Made by a program: the position numbers and the translations under genes. From contig NZ_BDDT01000022.1 of the NCBI RefSeq assembly GCF_001661495.1, positions 1 through 35,107 on the forward strand: a stretch of DNA of 35,107 bases. Reading direction: 5' to 3'. Shown piece by piece: positions 7,255-15,715 of this stretch (position 1 is the stretch's first letter; every line of letters starts with the position of its first letter). A model generated the notes under the pieces. It saw nothing but the letters and a program-made list of their open reading frames with translations, ran no database searches and was not told the DNA's origin. This DNA is from Pseudoalteromonas prydzensis. GTDB lineage: Bacteria > Pseudomonadota > Gammaproteobacteria > Enterobacterales > Alteromonadaceae.

Positions 7255-9104
7255 TCAAATGCCTCTAAGTCATCATCCCAATCATCACAAGTGTTGTTAC
7301 TAATATTTTTTTGCACAGGGACTGCATCATCTTCAGAGACCTTAATAGTTCCTTTGCCTGTATTACTTACATCTGCTATTTGAGCCTGCTTTTTAACAGC
7401 TGTAATCTTTGCTTTAGTTTTTGACTCAATAAAAGCTTCTTGTTCTTGCTTTACTCGCTCATGAATAGCCATGCGAGCTTTAGCTAAACCCAAACTATTT
7501 TTAGATTCCCTAATGATTTCTCTGTTAATTTTTTTTATTGTTTTATGCTCATAGACACTTAACCCATCCGTATAACCGGTAGGGTCTGTACACGGTACTT
7601 CTAGGTAGCTTTCTAACTCTTCTAAATAAACATAAATTTTTGAAATATCATCAGGGTCGACTTTAATCAGTTTTTTTAAAGTTTCTTTTGTTTGCGGATA
7701 ATGTTTACGATAATCAGCTAAAGCAGTCGAGTCATACATTAGCTCTTGATATTTGATACCATTTCTCGATAATGTTCTTGAGTCTGAGATGCGCATTAAC
7801 ATTGAAAAACGCGCTTCCTCCTCTTCATTCATAGTCAATGGTGGATAAACATCAAACCCTTGTTCCCATCGCTTAATTGGGATACGAGTTTCACGTGAGT
7901 TACTATCTTGGTGGTATACATCAACAATCCAGCGGTGAAATTCTTCTACAAACGTTGAAAAACGCATGATCGCATCTTTCTCAGGTTTATATTCTTCTTT
8001 TTCTAAAATATTTGAGAATGTTTTCCCTGGTAATTCTGGTAAGAAATATTCATTAATCACTCCAAAAAAGCGCTCTATAAACGGTTTTAACCAAGGCTTA
8101 CGTACAGGGTTATATTGAATATTTATTCCTGCTGACTGACAAGCATGCTCTAAGTTTTTTGACCAGAACTCAGCACCATTATCTACTACTAAGTTTTCAA
8201 ATTTTCCAAAGCAAGGCCAATCATTTTGTAGTTGTATATTCAGAGCATCAAGTGACTTTGGCTTAATCGCATGAGCAATAGCCTTCGCTGCAGATACATA
8301 CGAAGGAGATTTATAACTAAGATGAAAACCAAGAACACAGCCACTAAATACATCAATAAGTAATGTTAGGTAAGGTCTTCCTATAGGGATAAGTAACTCA
8401 TCATCAAGTAGAATTAAATCAAGTGGGGTATGATCAATCTCTACACGCTCTAATATTCTTGTGGGGGGGACATGAGCAGCGCAGTAAGCAAACCATTGAT
8501 CTGCTTTAAATTTGCCATGTCTTGCCACCGCGACCGCATATGGGGGTATTGCTTTGATTCTTTTATTAAAGGCAGTGTAAGATATTATTGGGATCTTACC
8601 ATCAACAATACTCTCATTTTCAATAATAATAAGGTCTTTATAGTACTGATAGGCAGTTGCTATAGTCGGTCTTTTAGCGTCTAAAAATCGCTCTAAAGCT
8701 TTATCAAAAAACTTATCATCCCCTTCTATACGGTTGGTTCTGTTTCCCATTTTATGGCTTTTATCAGCAAGGGAGGCAATATCCCCATTGCTGTCGATGT
8801 ATTTTTTACGCCAACGAGCAACAGTCCGCCAATTTGGCCGAACTTCGTCACGCCCTTTAAAAATCTCATCTAAAATAGGGTTTAAATTTAGCTGGGTCCA
8901 TCCACGTGAAAGTTTTTTATCTATAAAGCTAATTAGCTTATACCTTTGTAGCGCTTGGTTTTTCAAATCATCCGTAAAGGTATCCAAATCACGCTTGATC
9001 AAGTTAGTGTCATCTAATTTGACATATTGTGTAGGTGTTTGTGGTTTGAGTGGCGCTAACGACTCGTCAAATTCATCGAAAAAATCTGTCATTGTGAAAT
9101 CCAT
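7251..9104 (-). CDS. tnsB: TnsB-like DDE transposase
   Basis: 617 aa with an rve/RNase H-fold core. The catalytic triad is visible: D224 (VEIDHTPLD), D308 (LVVDNGAEF) and E344 (PFIERFFG), with the expected 35-residue D-to-E spacing. N-terminal winged-helix DNA-binding domains (about 50-130, with NWRTVARWRKKY) precede it, and a basic C-terminal tail (about 520-617) probably contacts TnsC. TnsB binds the end repeats at 9776-9919, cuts the 3' ends and joins them to the target. The start overlaps tnsA by 16 bp, indicating a coupled tnsA-tnsB-tnsC operon. Confidence 0.92.
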   Translation of the reverse strand: MDFTMTDFFDEFDESLAPLKPQTPTQYVKLDDTNLIKRDLDTFTDDLKNQALQRYKLISFIDKKLSRGWTQLNLNPILDEIFKGRDEVRPNWRTVARWRKKYIDSNGDIASLADKSHKMGNRTNRIEGDDKFFDKALERFLDAKRPTIATAYQYYKDLIIIENESIVDGKIPIISYTAFNKRIKAIPPYAVAVARHGKFKADQWFAYCAAHVPPTRILERVEIDHTPLDLILLDDELLIPIGRPYLTLLIDVFSGCVLGFHLSYKSPSYVSAAKAIAHAIKPKSLDALNIQLQNDWPCFGKFENLVVDNGAEFWSKNLEHACQSAGINIQYNPVRKPWLKPFIERFFGVINEYFLPELPGKTFSNILEKEEYKPEKDAIMRFSTFVEEFHRWIVDVYHQDSNSRETRIPIKRWEQGFDVYPPLTMNEEEEARFSMLMRISDSRTLSRNGIKYQELMYDSTALADYRKHYPQTKETLKKLIKVDPDDISKIYVYLEELESYLEVPCTDPTGYTDGLSVYEHKTIKKINREIIRESKNSLGLAKARMAIHERVKQEQEAFIESKTKAKITAVKKQAQIADVSNTGKGTIKVSEDDAVPVQKNISNNTCDDWDDDLEAFE

Positions 9105-9718
9105 AATGTTGGGTTATTCGTTAGATCATCATCCTCTAAATCTGCTTTCAGCAAACCTTTATGAATCAACGCATATAAAAAAGACCGTGCTTCACCAATT
9201 GGTAAACCAAGCTGAGAACTTATATCATTTAGCTTGATTGCCCCTGATTTATGAATAAAACTGAGCAGCTCGTTTTGAATGCCACTAACACCATAAACAC
9301 CGGAATAACGGTGTAATAGTTTTAAGTTATTTAATATTGGATCTACCCTAATTTGCCTATCAGTTACTAGAACAAGGTCAATTCCCATTTTTAATGATGC
9401 ATCTCGTCTAGCAGCAAATTTTGCTCTAAATAGTGGAGAAGCAATTTTAGAGCAAGGTTTATATTCGTGGTATTTTTGGGTTTTATTCGTATACGAAATC
9501 AGTGCATCAGGTGTGTATGGTAAGCTTTTACCCATAAACTCATATTTAAAGCCTTCAGGCTGACTCCCAAAACTCTCTATCAAGTCGTTATATTCATGAT
9601 GAAAACATGCATCAAACTCTAATGTACTTTCACACATGATTACACTACAGACTTTAGTGCTTGCAAATTTGAATACATTTTTATTAGGAGAAGGCTTTCT
9701 TAAGTTGCGTATATACAT
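9089..9718 (-). CDS. tnsA: TnsA-like endonuclease
   Basis: 209 aa. The N-terminal domain has the restriction-enzyme-like core: E34 in CESTLEFDACF, D71 in PYTPDALI and E85-x-K87 in HEYKPCSK, corresponding to the E...D...K set of Tn7 TnsA. The C-terminal part (about 140-200, DISSQLGLPIGEARSFLYAL) is a winged-helix domain. TnsA cuts the 5' ends of the transposon so that, with TnsB, the element is excised and moved cut-and-paste rather than copied. It is the first gene of the operon; ATG at 9718 has no strong ribosome site. The promoter lies between it and the transposon end. Confidence 0.88.
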   Translation of the reverse strand: MYIRNLRKPSPNKNVFKFASTKVCSVIMCESTLEFDACFHHEYNDLIESFGSQPEGFKYEFMGKSLPYTPDALISYTNKTQKYHEYKPCSKIASPLFRAKFAARRDASLKMGIDLVLVTDRQIRVDPILNNLKLLHRYSGVYGVSGIQNELLSFIHKSGAIKLNDISSQLGLPIGEARSFLYALIHKGLLKADLEDDDLTNNPTLWISQ

Positions 9719-9755
9719 GAGTAAAATAACTATTTTTTATTTGCATTGTACACAT

Positions 9756-9784
9756 ACTATACAAATAAAAATAAGTTATGTCAC
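9756..9784 (-). promoter_or_regulatory. Probable tnsABC promoter overlapping a TnsB site
   Basis: On the minus strand, -35 GTGACA (9784-9779) and -10 TATAGT (9761-9756) are separated by exactly 17 bp, and the -10 lies 37 bp before the tnsA ATG. The -35 box falls inside the innermost TnsB-site repeat (9776-9794), so bound TnsB would be expected to block transcription of its own operon. The match is by eye. Confidence 0.55.
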
Positions 9785-9934
9785 ACTATGGTTTAAAATA
9801 AAAATAACCAACTGATATTAAAGAGGTTAATTCTTCACCTCTATTTTCATAAGAGGTTTTATGTCAAAGTATGATTTAATTATGTCAAGCTATGGTTATA
9901 TTATGTCAAACTATGGTTTCAGCGACAGACAACA
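9776..9934 (-). repeat. Tn7-like transposon end with four TnsB-type binding sites
   Basis: Four 19-bp copies of TTATGTCAAACTATGGTTT occur at 9776-9794, 9859-9877, 9880-9898 and 9901-9919. The outer three follow at an exact 21-bp period, and the fourth lies 83 bp further in. Variable positions are few (for example CACACT, AAAGTATGA). Beyond the outermost copy the element ends with the inverted sequence TGTTGTCTGTCG (read inward from 9934). This array of repeats plus a TGT end is characteristic of Tn7-family ends. Confidence 0.9.
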
Positions 9935-9965
9935 TATATCTTAACTTAGAGCCCGCAGTTCACGA

Positions 9966-10721
9966 TTAAACCATCGCCGCTTTTACATAAACATCAAAAC
10001 GGTTCTTTTTGGTTTTTATTTGCATGCTAGGAGTTTTATTATTTAAAAATGGTGCGTAGTCTGGCCGCTTTACGACAACTCGCTTACTGGCAAGTGGATA
10101 GGCAAATTCAAGTAAGTCATCGGCGTCGTTATCTGCCCCTACTAAATCTTGGAATACCCGCATTTCTTTTTTAACTAGCGCTGATTTTTCACGGTGCGGA
10201 AACATAGGATCAAGGTAAACCACATCAGGCATGCTGTCACATTGCGCAAGTAAAGTATGGCTTGAGCCAAACACTAAACTCATGTTTTGCTGCATCCACG
10301 GGCCAATTTCAGCATCGCTATAAGCACGTTGTAAGCCATCATAAAGCAATGCGGCAACCACGGGATGGCGTTCATGCAAAATCACTTTACAACCCAGCGA
10401 TGCTAACACAAAGCCATCACGGCCAAGGCCTGCTGTGGCATCGAGCACAACGGGTGTTGCGCCTTTATTTAAGCCTACTGCTTTGGCAATAGACTGCCCT
10501 TTACCGCCGCCAAATTTACGACGATGAGCCACCGCACCGGTAACAAAATCTACGTTAATCGCGCCCAGTTTTGGCTCATCCGTTTTGCGCAGGCTTAATC
10601 CTTGATCATCATAATGCAATGCAAAACCAGTGGTATTTGCCGCCCACTCGGCCAGTCCAAAGCGCTGCTCAATTTCATTAAGATAAGGACGTACTTCTTT
10701 AAAAGGACACTGTATAACCAA
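9966..10721 (-). CDS. rsmJ: 16S rRNA (guanine1516-N2)-methyltransferase RsmJ
   Basis: 251 aa from TTG 10721, which has GGAG six bases upstream and gives the length of E. coli RsmJ (250 aa); a TTG at 10760 would add 13 residues without homology. It carries the SAM-binding loop LDATAGLGRDGFVLASLG and the catalytic-pocket motif VVYLDPMFPHREKSALVKK, both diagnostic of RsmJ (formerly YhiQ). It methylates a guanine in helix 44-proximal 16S rRNA. In enterics rsmJ adjoins prlC; here one gene intervenes. Its 3' end is intact, and the Tn7-like element begins 31 bp past the stop, so the 3' coding end is probably the recognised attachment sequence. Confidence 0.95.
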   Translation of the reverse strand: MVIQCPFKEVRPYLNEIEQRFGLAEWAANTTGFALHYDDQGLSLRKTDEPKLGAINVDFVTGAVAHRRKFGGGKGQSIAKAVGLNKGATPVVLDATAGLGRDGFVLASLGCKVILHERHPVVAALLYDGLQRAYSDAEIGPWMQQNMSLVFGSSHTLLAQCDSMPDVVYLDPMFPHREKSALVKKEMRVFQDLVGADNDADDLLEFAYPLASKRVVVKRPDYAPFLNNKTPSMQIKTKKNRFDVYVKAAMV

Positions 10722-10778
10722 AATAAACTCCGACCGTAAATAGCCCGCGAAGTATATCAACTGCTAAGCGCCATAGCA

Positions 10779-11957
10779 CTAAAATAGCTCAATATCCGTT
10801 TGTGATGTAACGTCTTGAGTGTGTTCGGGGCTAGCAATTTTACTCAAACTGTCGATCAACTCACTACGCGAATCAATAATGTGATTGAGTTGATGCTTAA
10901 TGAAGGTTAAATCATCATTCAACATAGCTAGTTGTGATTGTGTTTGCTCTAGTTGAGTTATTTGTAATGCTAAAGCTTGGCTTTCAGCTGCGGGGCTTTG
11001 CTGCAACTGCACGCGCAGCTCAGATAACTGCGTTGCTAATTGTGCGACTGCACCTTCGCGGGTCTCGCTACAAACAAATAGCTGCGACGATAACTCATTA
11101 AAAGCACTGCCAACGGCGTGCGCTTGAGCAAGGGCTTTTTCGTTTACTTCCATATCTTGGATTTTGGCATTAGTAACTTCCAAAATATGCGGAAACAAAT
11201 CTTTATAACGGCCATACAATGCTTCATCATCAAGGGGCATATTTTTAATTAAAATAGACACCTTGGGGTAATTAATAATGGTGTGATTACTAAAATCAAC
11301 AAACCGGTTTGAATAACGGTGTTTTTCTAGCAGCTCTTGCTCAAGCGGGCAAACGACACCATCACCTGTACAGATAACGCCAACATCCTGATACCAAAAA
11401 GCCACCACTACATCGAGATTTAGCGGCCGGAAAAACTCAAAAAAATAGTTCGAAAGTGATTGTAGATCGTGAGCATGATAAGTTTGCCCGACATAGCGCA
11501 TGATCCGCCCCATATCGCCTGAATCTGTCATGGCGATTTCAGCGGTGATCTGCGCCCGCTCTACATCATTTTTAAGCTTGATCGAATGCTGACGATATTC
11601 ATACAACACGCGAATACGTGCCATTAATTCTTCGGCATTAAACGGTTTTACAATGTAGTCGGCAGCACCCGCGTTATAGCCTTTAACTCGCTCTGGTAAC
11701 TCACTCTTGCCCGATAAAAACATAACCGGGATATCTTTGGTTTGCTCAATATTTTTTAACTCGGTACATACTTGATAACCACTTTTACCGGGCATTTCGA
11801 CATCTAGTAAAATGATATCTGGGTTATATTTTTGTGCTTGTCTTAATCCTTCATCGCCATTTTTAGCATGTATTAGCTGACAAAACCCAGCTAATGATTC
11901 TTCAATTACATGGTGAACATATTTATCGTCATCAATTGCCAGTACCAGTTTTGTCAT
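10779..11957 (-). CDS. Response regulator with REC domain and coiled-coil output region
   Basis: 392 aa. Residues 1-120 form a receiver domain: acidic pair D9/D10, phosphorylation site D52 in ILLDVEMPG, the conserved T/S region MFLSGKS (about 79-85) and K104 in VKPFNAEE. The remaining 270 residues have no DNA-binding or enzymatic signature that I recognise; they include a possible ligand-type region (150-260) and a long coiled coil (about 270-365, Q- and L-rich). It is probably a protein-interaction or signalling output. No partner kinase gene is adjacent. It sits between prlC and rsmJ in the same direction, in the core chromosome block. The REC assignment is certain, the pathway unknown. Confidence 0.85.
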   Translation of the reverse strand: MTKLVLAIDDDKYVHHVIEESLAGFCQLIHAKNGDEGLRQAQKYNPDIILLDVEMPGKSGYQVCTELKNIEQTKDIPVMFLSGKSELPERVKGYNAGAADYIVKPFNAEELMARIRVLYEYRQHSIKLKNDVERAQITAEIAMTDSGDMGRIMRYVGQTYHAHDLQSLSNYFFEFFRPLNLDVVVAFWYQDVGVICTGDGVVCPLEQELLEKHRYSNRFVDFSNHTIINYPKVSILIKNMPLDDEALYGRYKDLFPHILEVTNAKIQDMEVNEKALAQAHAVGSAFNELSSQLFVCSETREGAVAQLATQLSELRVQLQQSPAAESQALALQITQLEQTQSQLAMLNDDLTFIKHQLNHIIDSRSELIDSLSKIASPEHTQDVTSQTDIELF

Positions 11958-12037
11958 GCCCCATTCCTTTTTATTAATTACTTAAAAAGCATAGTACGGA
12001 GCTATTATTTTGCGAAGAATTATTAGCTTAAAAGTAA

Positions 12038-12059
12038 AAAAGCGCCAAACGGCGCTTTT
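12038..12059 (-). terminator. Intrinsic terminator after prlC
   Basis: AAAAGCGCC (12038-12046) pairs perfectly with GGCGCTTTT (12051-12059) over a 4-base loop; read on the minus strand it ends in a run of Ts. It lies 24 bp past the prlC stop and separates prlC from the response regulator gene. Confidence 0.85.
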
Positions 12060-12082
12060 AAAACATAAAACCAACTTGCAGT

Positions 12083-14134
12083 TTAGGCTGCGATACCGCT
12101 GTGGCGTAATAATGCGTCGACACTTGGCTCACGACCACGGAAGTTTTTAAACAACGCCATTGGCTCTTCACTGCCGCCTTTTTCTAAAATATGCTGCATA
12201 AAGGCTTGCCCTGTTTGTGGGTTAAAAATACCTTCTTCTTCAAATTTAGAAAACGCATCAGCCGACAACACTTCAGCCCATTTATACGAGTAATAACCCG
12301 CGCTATAGCCACCAGCAAAAATATGACTAAAACCATGTTGGAAGCGGTTAAATTCTGGCGGTTTAACAACTGAGGTATGGCTACGCACTTCATCTAAACG
12401 CGCTTGAATTTGGCATTCTTCACCCGCTTGATAATCGTTATGAATTCTAAAATCAAATAATGAGAATTCAATTTGACGCAGCATTTGCATGCCTGAGTTA
12501 TAATTTTTAGCCGCTAGCAGCTTATCCAATAACTCTTTAGGTAATGGCTCGCCAGTTTCATAGTGACCTGAAATAAAGTTAAGTGCCTCTTCTTCATAAC
12601 ACCAGTTCTCTAAAAACTGACTTGGCAGCTCAACAGCATCCCATGCAACGCCATTAATGCCTGCAACCGGTGCGGCATCAACTTGGGTAAGCATATGGTG
12701 GATACCATGGCCAAACTCATGGAATAAAGTAGTTACTTCGTTATGAGTAAATAACGCAGGCTTATCGCCAACCGCTTTATTAAAGTTACATACCAAATAC
12801 GCCACCGGCGTTTGTAATTCGCCATTAGCACGTACTTTACGGCCCATACAATCGTCCATCCATGCGCCACCACGTTTATGATCACGTGCGTATAAATCGA
12901 GGTAAAAACGGCCACGTAGCGTGTTGCTGCTGTCGTAAATTTCAAAAAAACGAACATCTTTATGATAAGTATCAACGTCTTTTAGCTCTTTAACGCTGAT
13001 ACCAAATAAACGATTTACCGTTTCAAACAAGCCGCTTAGTACTTTATCGGCTGGGAAATACGGGCGCAGGACTTCGTCTGATATTGCGTATTTCTCTTGC
13101 TTAAGCTTTTCGCCGTAATAGCCATAATCCCACGCTGCGAGTTGTTCAATGCCATGTTCTTCTTTGGCGTACGCTTGCAGCTCAGCAAGCTCTTGCTCTG
13201 CTTGTGGTTTAGACTTAGCGGCTAAATCTTCTAAAAATGAGAATACTTGCTCTGGTGTTTCAGCCATTTTAGTAGCGAGTGATTTTTCAGCATAGCTAGC
13301 AAAACCTAACAGTTGCGCTATTTCATGACGTAGTGCGAGCTCTTCGCTCATAATCGCTGAATTATCAAATTCGCCAGCATTAGGCCCTTGATCAGACGCG
13401 CGAGTAACAAATGCCGTATACGTTTCTTCACGTAGTTCACGGTTATCTGCATAAGTCATAATAGGTAAATACGATGGGAAATCTAACGTAAATACCCAGC
13501 CATCTAACTCTTTGCTTTTTGCGGTATCTGCCGCTAGTGCTAATGCAGATTCAGGTAAACCCGCCAGTTCGCTTTCATCGGTAATGTGCTTTTGCCAAGC
13601 CAATGTGGCATCCATTACGTTATTACCAAATTTAGATGCCAGCTCTGATAGGCGGGCACTAATTTCGCCGTAGCGTTTTTGCTGTTCAGGAGCCAAGGCA
13701 ATGCCTGACAACTCAAAGTCACGTAAGGCATTAGTGATGGTTTTTTGTTGTGCTGTATTTAAGGTTTTGAACTCGTCGCTATTGTGCAGAGCATTGTATG
13801 CTTCATACAAGCCTTGATGTTGACCAACAAAAGTAGAATATTCAGAGATAAGCGGTAAACACTGCTCGTACGCTTCACGTAGTTCATCAGAGTTCACAAC
13901 TGAGTTCATATGCGATACCGGAGAAAACATGCGTGAAAGCTTGTCGTCGGCTTCTTCAAGTGGCAATACTAAATCTGGCCAAGTAAACGATTTTTTAGCC
14001 AATACTTCATCAATTTTAGCTCGGCATTCGCTGATGCCCGCTTTTAGCGCTGGCACAACATGCTCTGGCTTAATTTTTGAAAATGGCGGTAAGCCTTCTA
14101 AACCTATTAGAGGATTATTTTGGGTATCAGTCAT
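12083..14134 (-). CDS. prlC: Oligopeptidase A (M3 zinc metallopeptidase)
   Basis: 683 aa from ATG 14134 (MTDTQNNPLIGLEG), matching the roughly 680 aa of E. coli PrlC; the open frame extends 20 codons further upstream but without homology. The M3-family zinc motif HEFGH is at about 472-476 (in TLFHEFGHGIHH), with downstream glutamate in WDAVELPSQFLENW as the third ligand region. It is a cytosolic thimet-like peptidase that degrades short peptides, including cleaved signal peptides. Cysteines and signal sequence are not notable. It is divergent from gor and shows conserved enterobacterial-like synteny with rsmJ and gor. Confidence 0.95.
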   Translation of the reverse strand: MTDTQNNPLIGLEGLPPFSKIKPEHVVPALKAGISECRAKIDEVLAKKSFTWPDLVLPLEEADDKLSRMFSPVSHMNSVVNSDELREAYEQCLPLISEYSTFVGQHQGLYEAYNALHNSDEFKTLNTAQQKTITNALRDFELSGIALAPEQQKRYGEISARLSELASKFGNNVMDATLAWQKHITDESELAGLPESALALAADTAKSKELDGWVFTLDFPSYLPIMTYADNRELREETYTAFVTRASDQGPNAGEFDNSAIMSEELALRHEIAQLLGFASYAEKSLATKMAETPEQVFSFLEDLAAKSKPQAEQELAELQAYAKEEHGIEQLAAWDYGYYGEKLKQEKYAISDEVLRPYFPADKVLSGLFETVNRLFGISVKELKDVDTYHKDVRFFEIYDSSNTLRGRFYLDLYARDHKRGGAWMDDCMGRKVRANGELQTPVAYLVCNFNKAVGDKPALFTHNEVTTLFHEFGHGIHHMLTQVDAAPVAGINGVAWDAVELPSQFLENWCYEEEALNFISGHYETGEPLPKELLDKLLAAKNYNSGMQMLRQIEFSLFDFRIHNDYQAGEECQIQARLDEVRSHTSVVKPPEFNRFQHGFSHIFAGGYSAGYYSYKWAEVLSADAFSKFEEEGIFNPQTGQAFMQHILEKGGSEEPMALFKNFRGREPSVDALLRHSGIAA

Positions 14135-14263
14135 GTTAGCTCTTAAGTCTGTGCAATTATGATTTTGAAGTTGGGGCGAATTCTTGAAATACAAGGGGCT
14201 TTTAACGGGTCTTGCTTATGCTATCATCGAACTAATATGACCATTCATCTTTGAGGAATAACT

Positions 14264-15622
14264 ATGGCTCAGCATTTTGACTACATTGCAATTGGCGGCG
14301 GCAGCGGCGGAATAGGTTCAGCTAACCGTGCAGCTATGCGTGGCGCAAAAGTGGCACTAATTGAAGCAAAACACATGGGCGGTACCTGTGTGAATGTAGG
14401 TTGTGTACCAAAAAAAGTAATGTGGCATGGCGCTCAAGTTGCTGAAGCAATTAACTTATACGCTCCAGATTACGGCTTTAATGTTGAAGTAAAAGATTTC
14501 AACTGGAGCAAACTAGTAGAAAGTCGTGAAGCCTATATAGGCCGAATTCACAAAGGCTATGACAATGGCCTAGCTAAAAACGGCGTAACTGTTATAAAAG
14601 GTTTTGCTAAATTTGTTGATAGCAAAACGGTTGAAGTTGATGGCGAGCTTTATACCGCTGATCATATTTTAATTGCCGTAGGCGGTCGCCCTAGCATTCC
14701 AAATATCCCAGGTGCTGAGCACGGCATCGATTCAAATGGTTTTTTTGAGCTAAACGAGCAACCAAAACGCGTTGCGGTTGTGGGTGCCGGTTATATCGCG
14801 GTAGAAATTGCTGGTGTACTGCATAGCCTCGGCACTGAGACTCATTTATTCGTTCGTAAAAGCAAACCACTGCGCACCTTTGATCCATACATTATCGACA
14901 CCCTTGTTGAGATTATGGCTAAAGAAGGACCAACACTACATACCGAATGCTCACCAAAAGAAGTGGTTAAAGAAAGCGATGGCAGCTTAACTATCCACTT
15001 TGAAAATGGCTACAGTCAAAATGTTGATCAAGTCATTTGGGCGATTGGCCGTACACCGACGACTGATAAGATTAATCTAGTCGCAGCGGGTGTTGAAGTA
15101 AACGAAGGCGGTTACGTAAAGGTAGACGAATACCAAAATACCACAGCTAAAAATGTTTATGCTGTGGGTGATATCATCGAAAATGGTATAGAGCTTACCC
15201 CAGTTGCAGTAAAAGCAGGCCGTACTTTATCAGAGCGTTTATTTAATAAAGAGCTGCCTGACGATTTAAAAATGGATTACAGCCTGGTACCTACCGTGGT
15301 ATTTAGCCACCCACCAATAGGCACTATTGGTTTAACCGAGCAAGAAGCTATTTCGCAGTACGGTGCAGAAAACGTTAAAGTCTATAAATCGACGTTTGCA
15401 GCTATGTACACAGCGGTTACTCAGCATCGCCAACCTTGTAACATGATGCTAGTTTGCGCAGGCCCTGACGAGAAAGTTGTAGGCTTACACGGCTTAGGCT
15501 TTGCTGTTGATGAAATGATCCAAGGTTTTGCCGTTGCTATGAAGATGGGCGCAACCAAAGCAGACTTTGATGCCGTTGTGGCAATACACCCGACTGGGTC
15601 TGAGGAATTTGTTACTATGTAA
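14264..15622 (+). CDS. gor: Glutathione-disulfide reductase
   Basis: 452 aa, standard length. FAD-binding GGGSGGIGSA (11-20), redox-active disulfide GGTCVNVGCVPKK (C42/C47), NADPH-binding VVGAGYIAVEIAGVL (about 174-188), second FAD site VYAVGDI, and the C-terminal HPTGSEEFVTM with catalytic H442 and E447. It reduces glutathione disulfide with NADPH in the cytosol. Start ATG 14264 has TTGAGGAATA upstream. The last codons (ATG TAA) form half of an inverted repeat with 15646-15652, and a mobile element starts right after the stop, so the gene's 3' end seems to serve as an integration site while the protein stays intact. Confidence 0.97.
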   Translation: MAQHFDYIAIGGGSGGIGSANRAAMRGAKVALIEAKHMGGTCVNVGCVPKKVMWHGAQVAEAINLYAPDYGFNVEVKDFNWSKLVESREAYIGRIHKGYDNGLAKNGVTVIKGFAKFVDSKTVEVDGELYTADHILIAVGGRPSIPNIPGAEHGIDSNGFFELNEQPKRVAVVGAGYIAVEIAGVLHSLGTETHLFVRKSKPLRTFDPYIIDTLVEIMAKEGPTLHTECSPKEVVKESDGSLTIHFENGYSQNVDQVIWAIGRTPTTDKINLVAAGVEVNEGGYVKVDEYQNTTAKNVYAVGDIIENGIELTPVAVKAGRTLSERLFNKELPDDLKMDYSLVPTVVFSHPPIGTIGLTEQEAISQYGAENVKVYKSTFAAMYTAVTQHRQPCNMMLVCAGPDEKVVGLHGLGFAVDEMIQGFAVAMKMGATKADFDAVVAIHPTGSEEFVTM

Positions 15623-15669
15623 ATTTTTCTCTGGAAAAGTGAAACTTTACATTTGCTAACTCTGGAAAA
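15617..15669. repeat. Probable attachment end of the second element at the gor stop codon
   Basis: ATGTAAA (15617-15623, including the gor stop codon) is inverted by TTTACAT (15646-15652). A 10-bp direct repeat CTCTGGAAAA occurs at 15629-15638 and 15660-15669, 31 bp apart. Together they fill the 93 bp between gor and the first recombinase gene and look like recombinase-binding sites. The precise crossover and the right-hand partner were not found. Confidence 0.5.
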
Positions 15670-15715
15670 CGAACTAAGCTGACCAAGTAACGTACAATTT
15701 TTGGTCGGCTTTTTC

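Larger units (their letters stand above)
1..9934. mobile_element. Tn7-like transposon, tnsABC end plus cargo (left part outside window)
   Basis: A tnsA-tnsB-tnsC operon runs inward from a recognisable transposon end at 9934. On the strand reading into the element this end begins TGTTGTCTGTCG, followed by repeated TnsB-type sites. The end lies 31 bp beyond the rsmJ stop codon, much as Tn7 inserts just past glmS. All genes from 189 to 6037 then look like cargo, since no matching end repeat was found between 1 and 6237. The 5 bp after the end (tatat, 9935-9939) would be the target duplication if the other end shows the same bases. No tniQ/tnsD or cas gene is visible. The element identity is well supported; its total size and targeting module are unknown. 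Confidence 0.85.

Noticed and set aside
8734..9237. 167-codon plus-strand ORF antisense to tnsB/tnsA.
   Set aside because: It lies entirely opposite two genes with clear catalytic motifs and has no ribosome site or protein character of its own.
9719..9775. Additional TnsB site near ttgtacacatactatacaa.
   Set aside because: It shares only a few bases with the four clear repeats and is better explained as the tnsA promoter.
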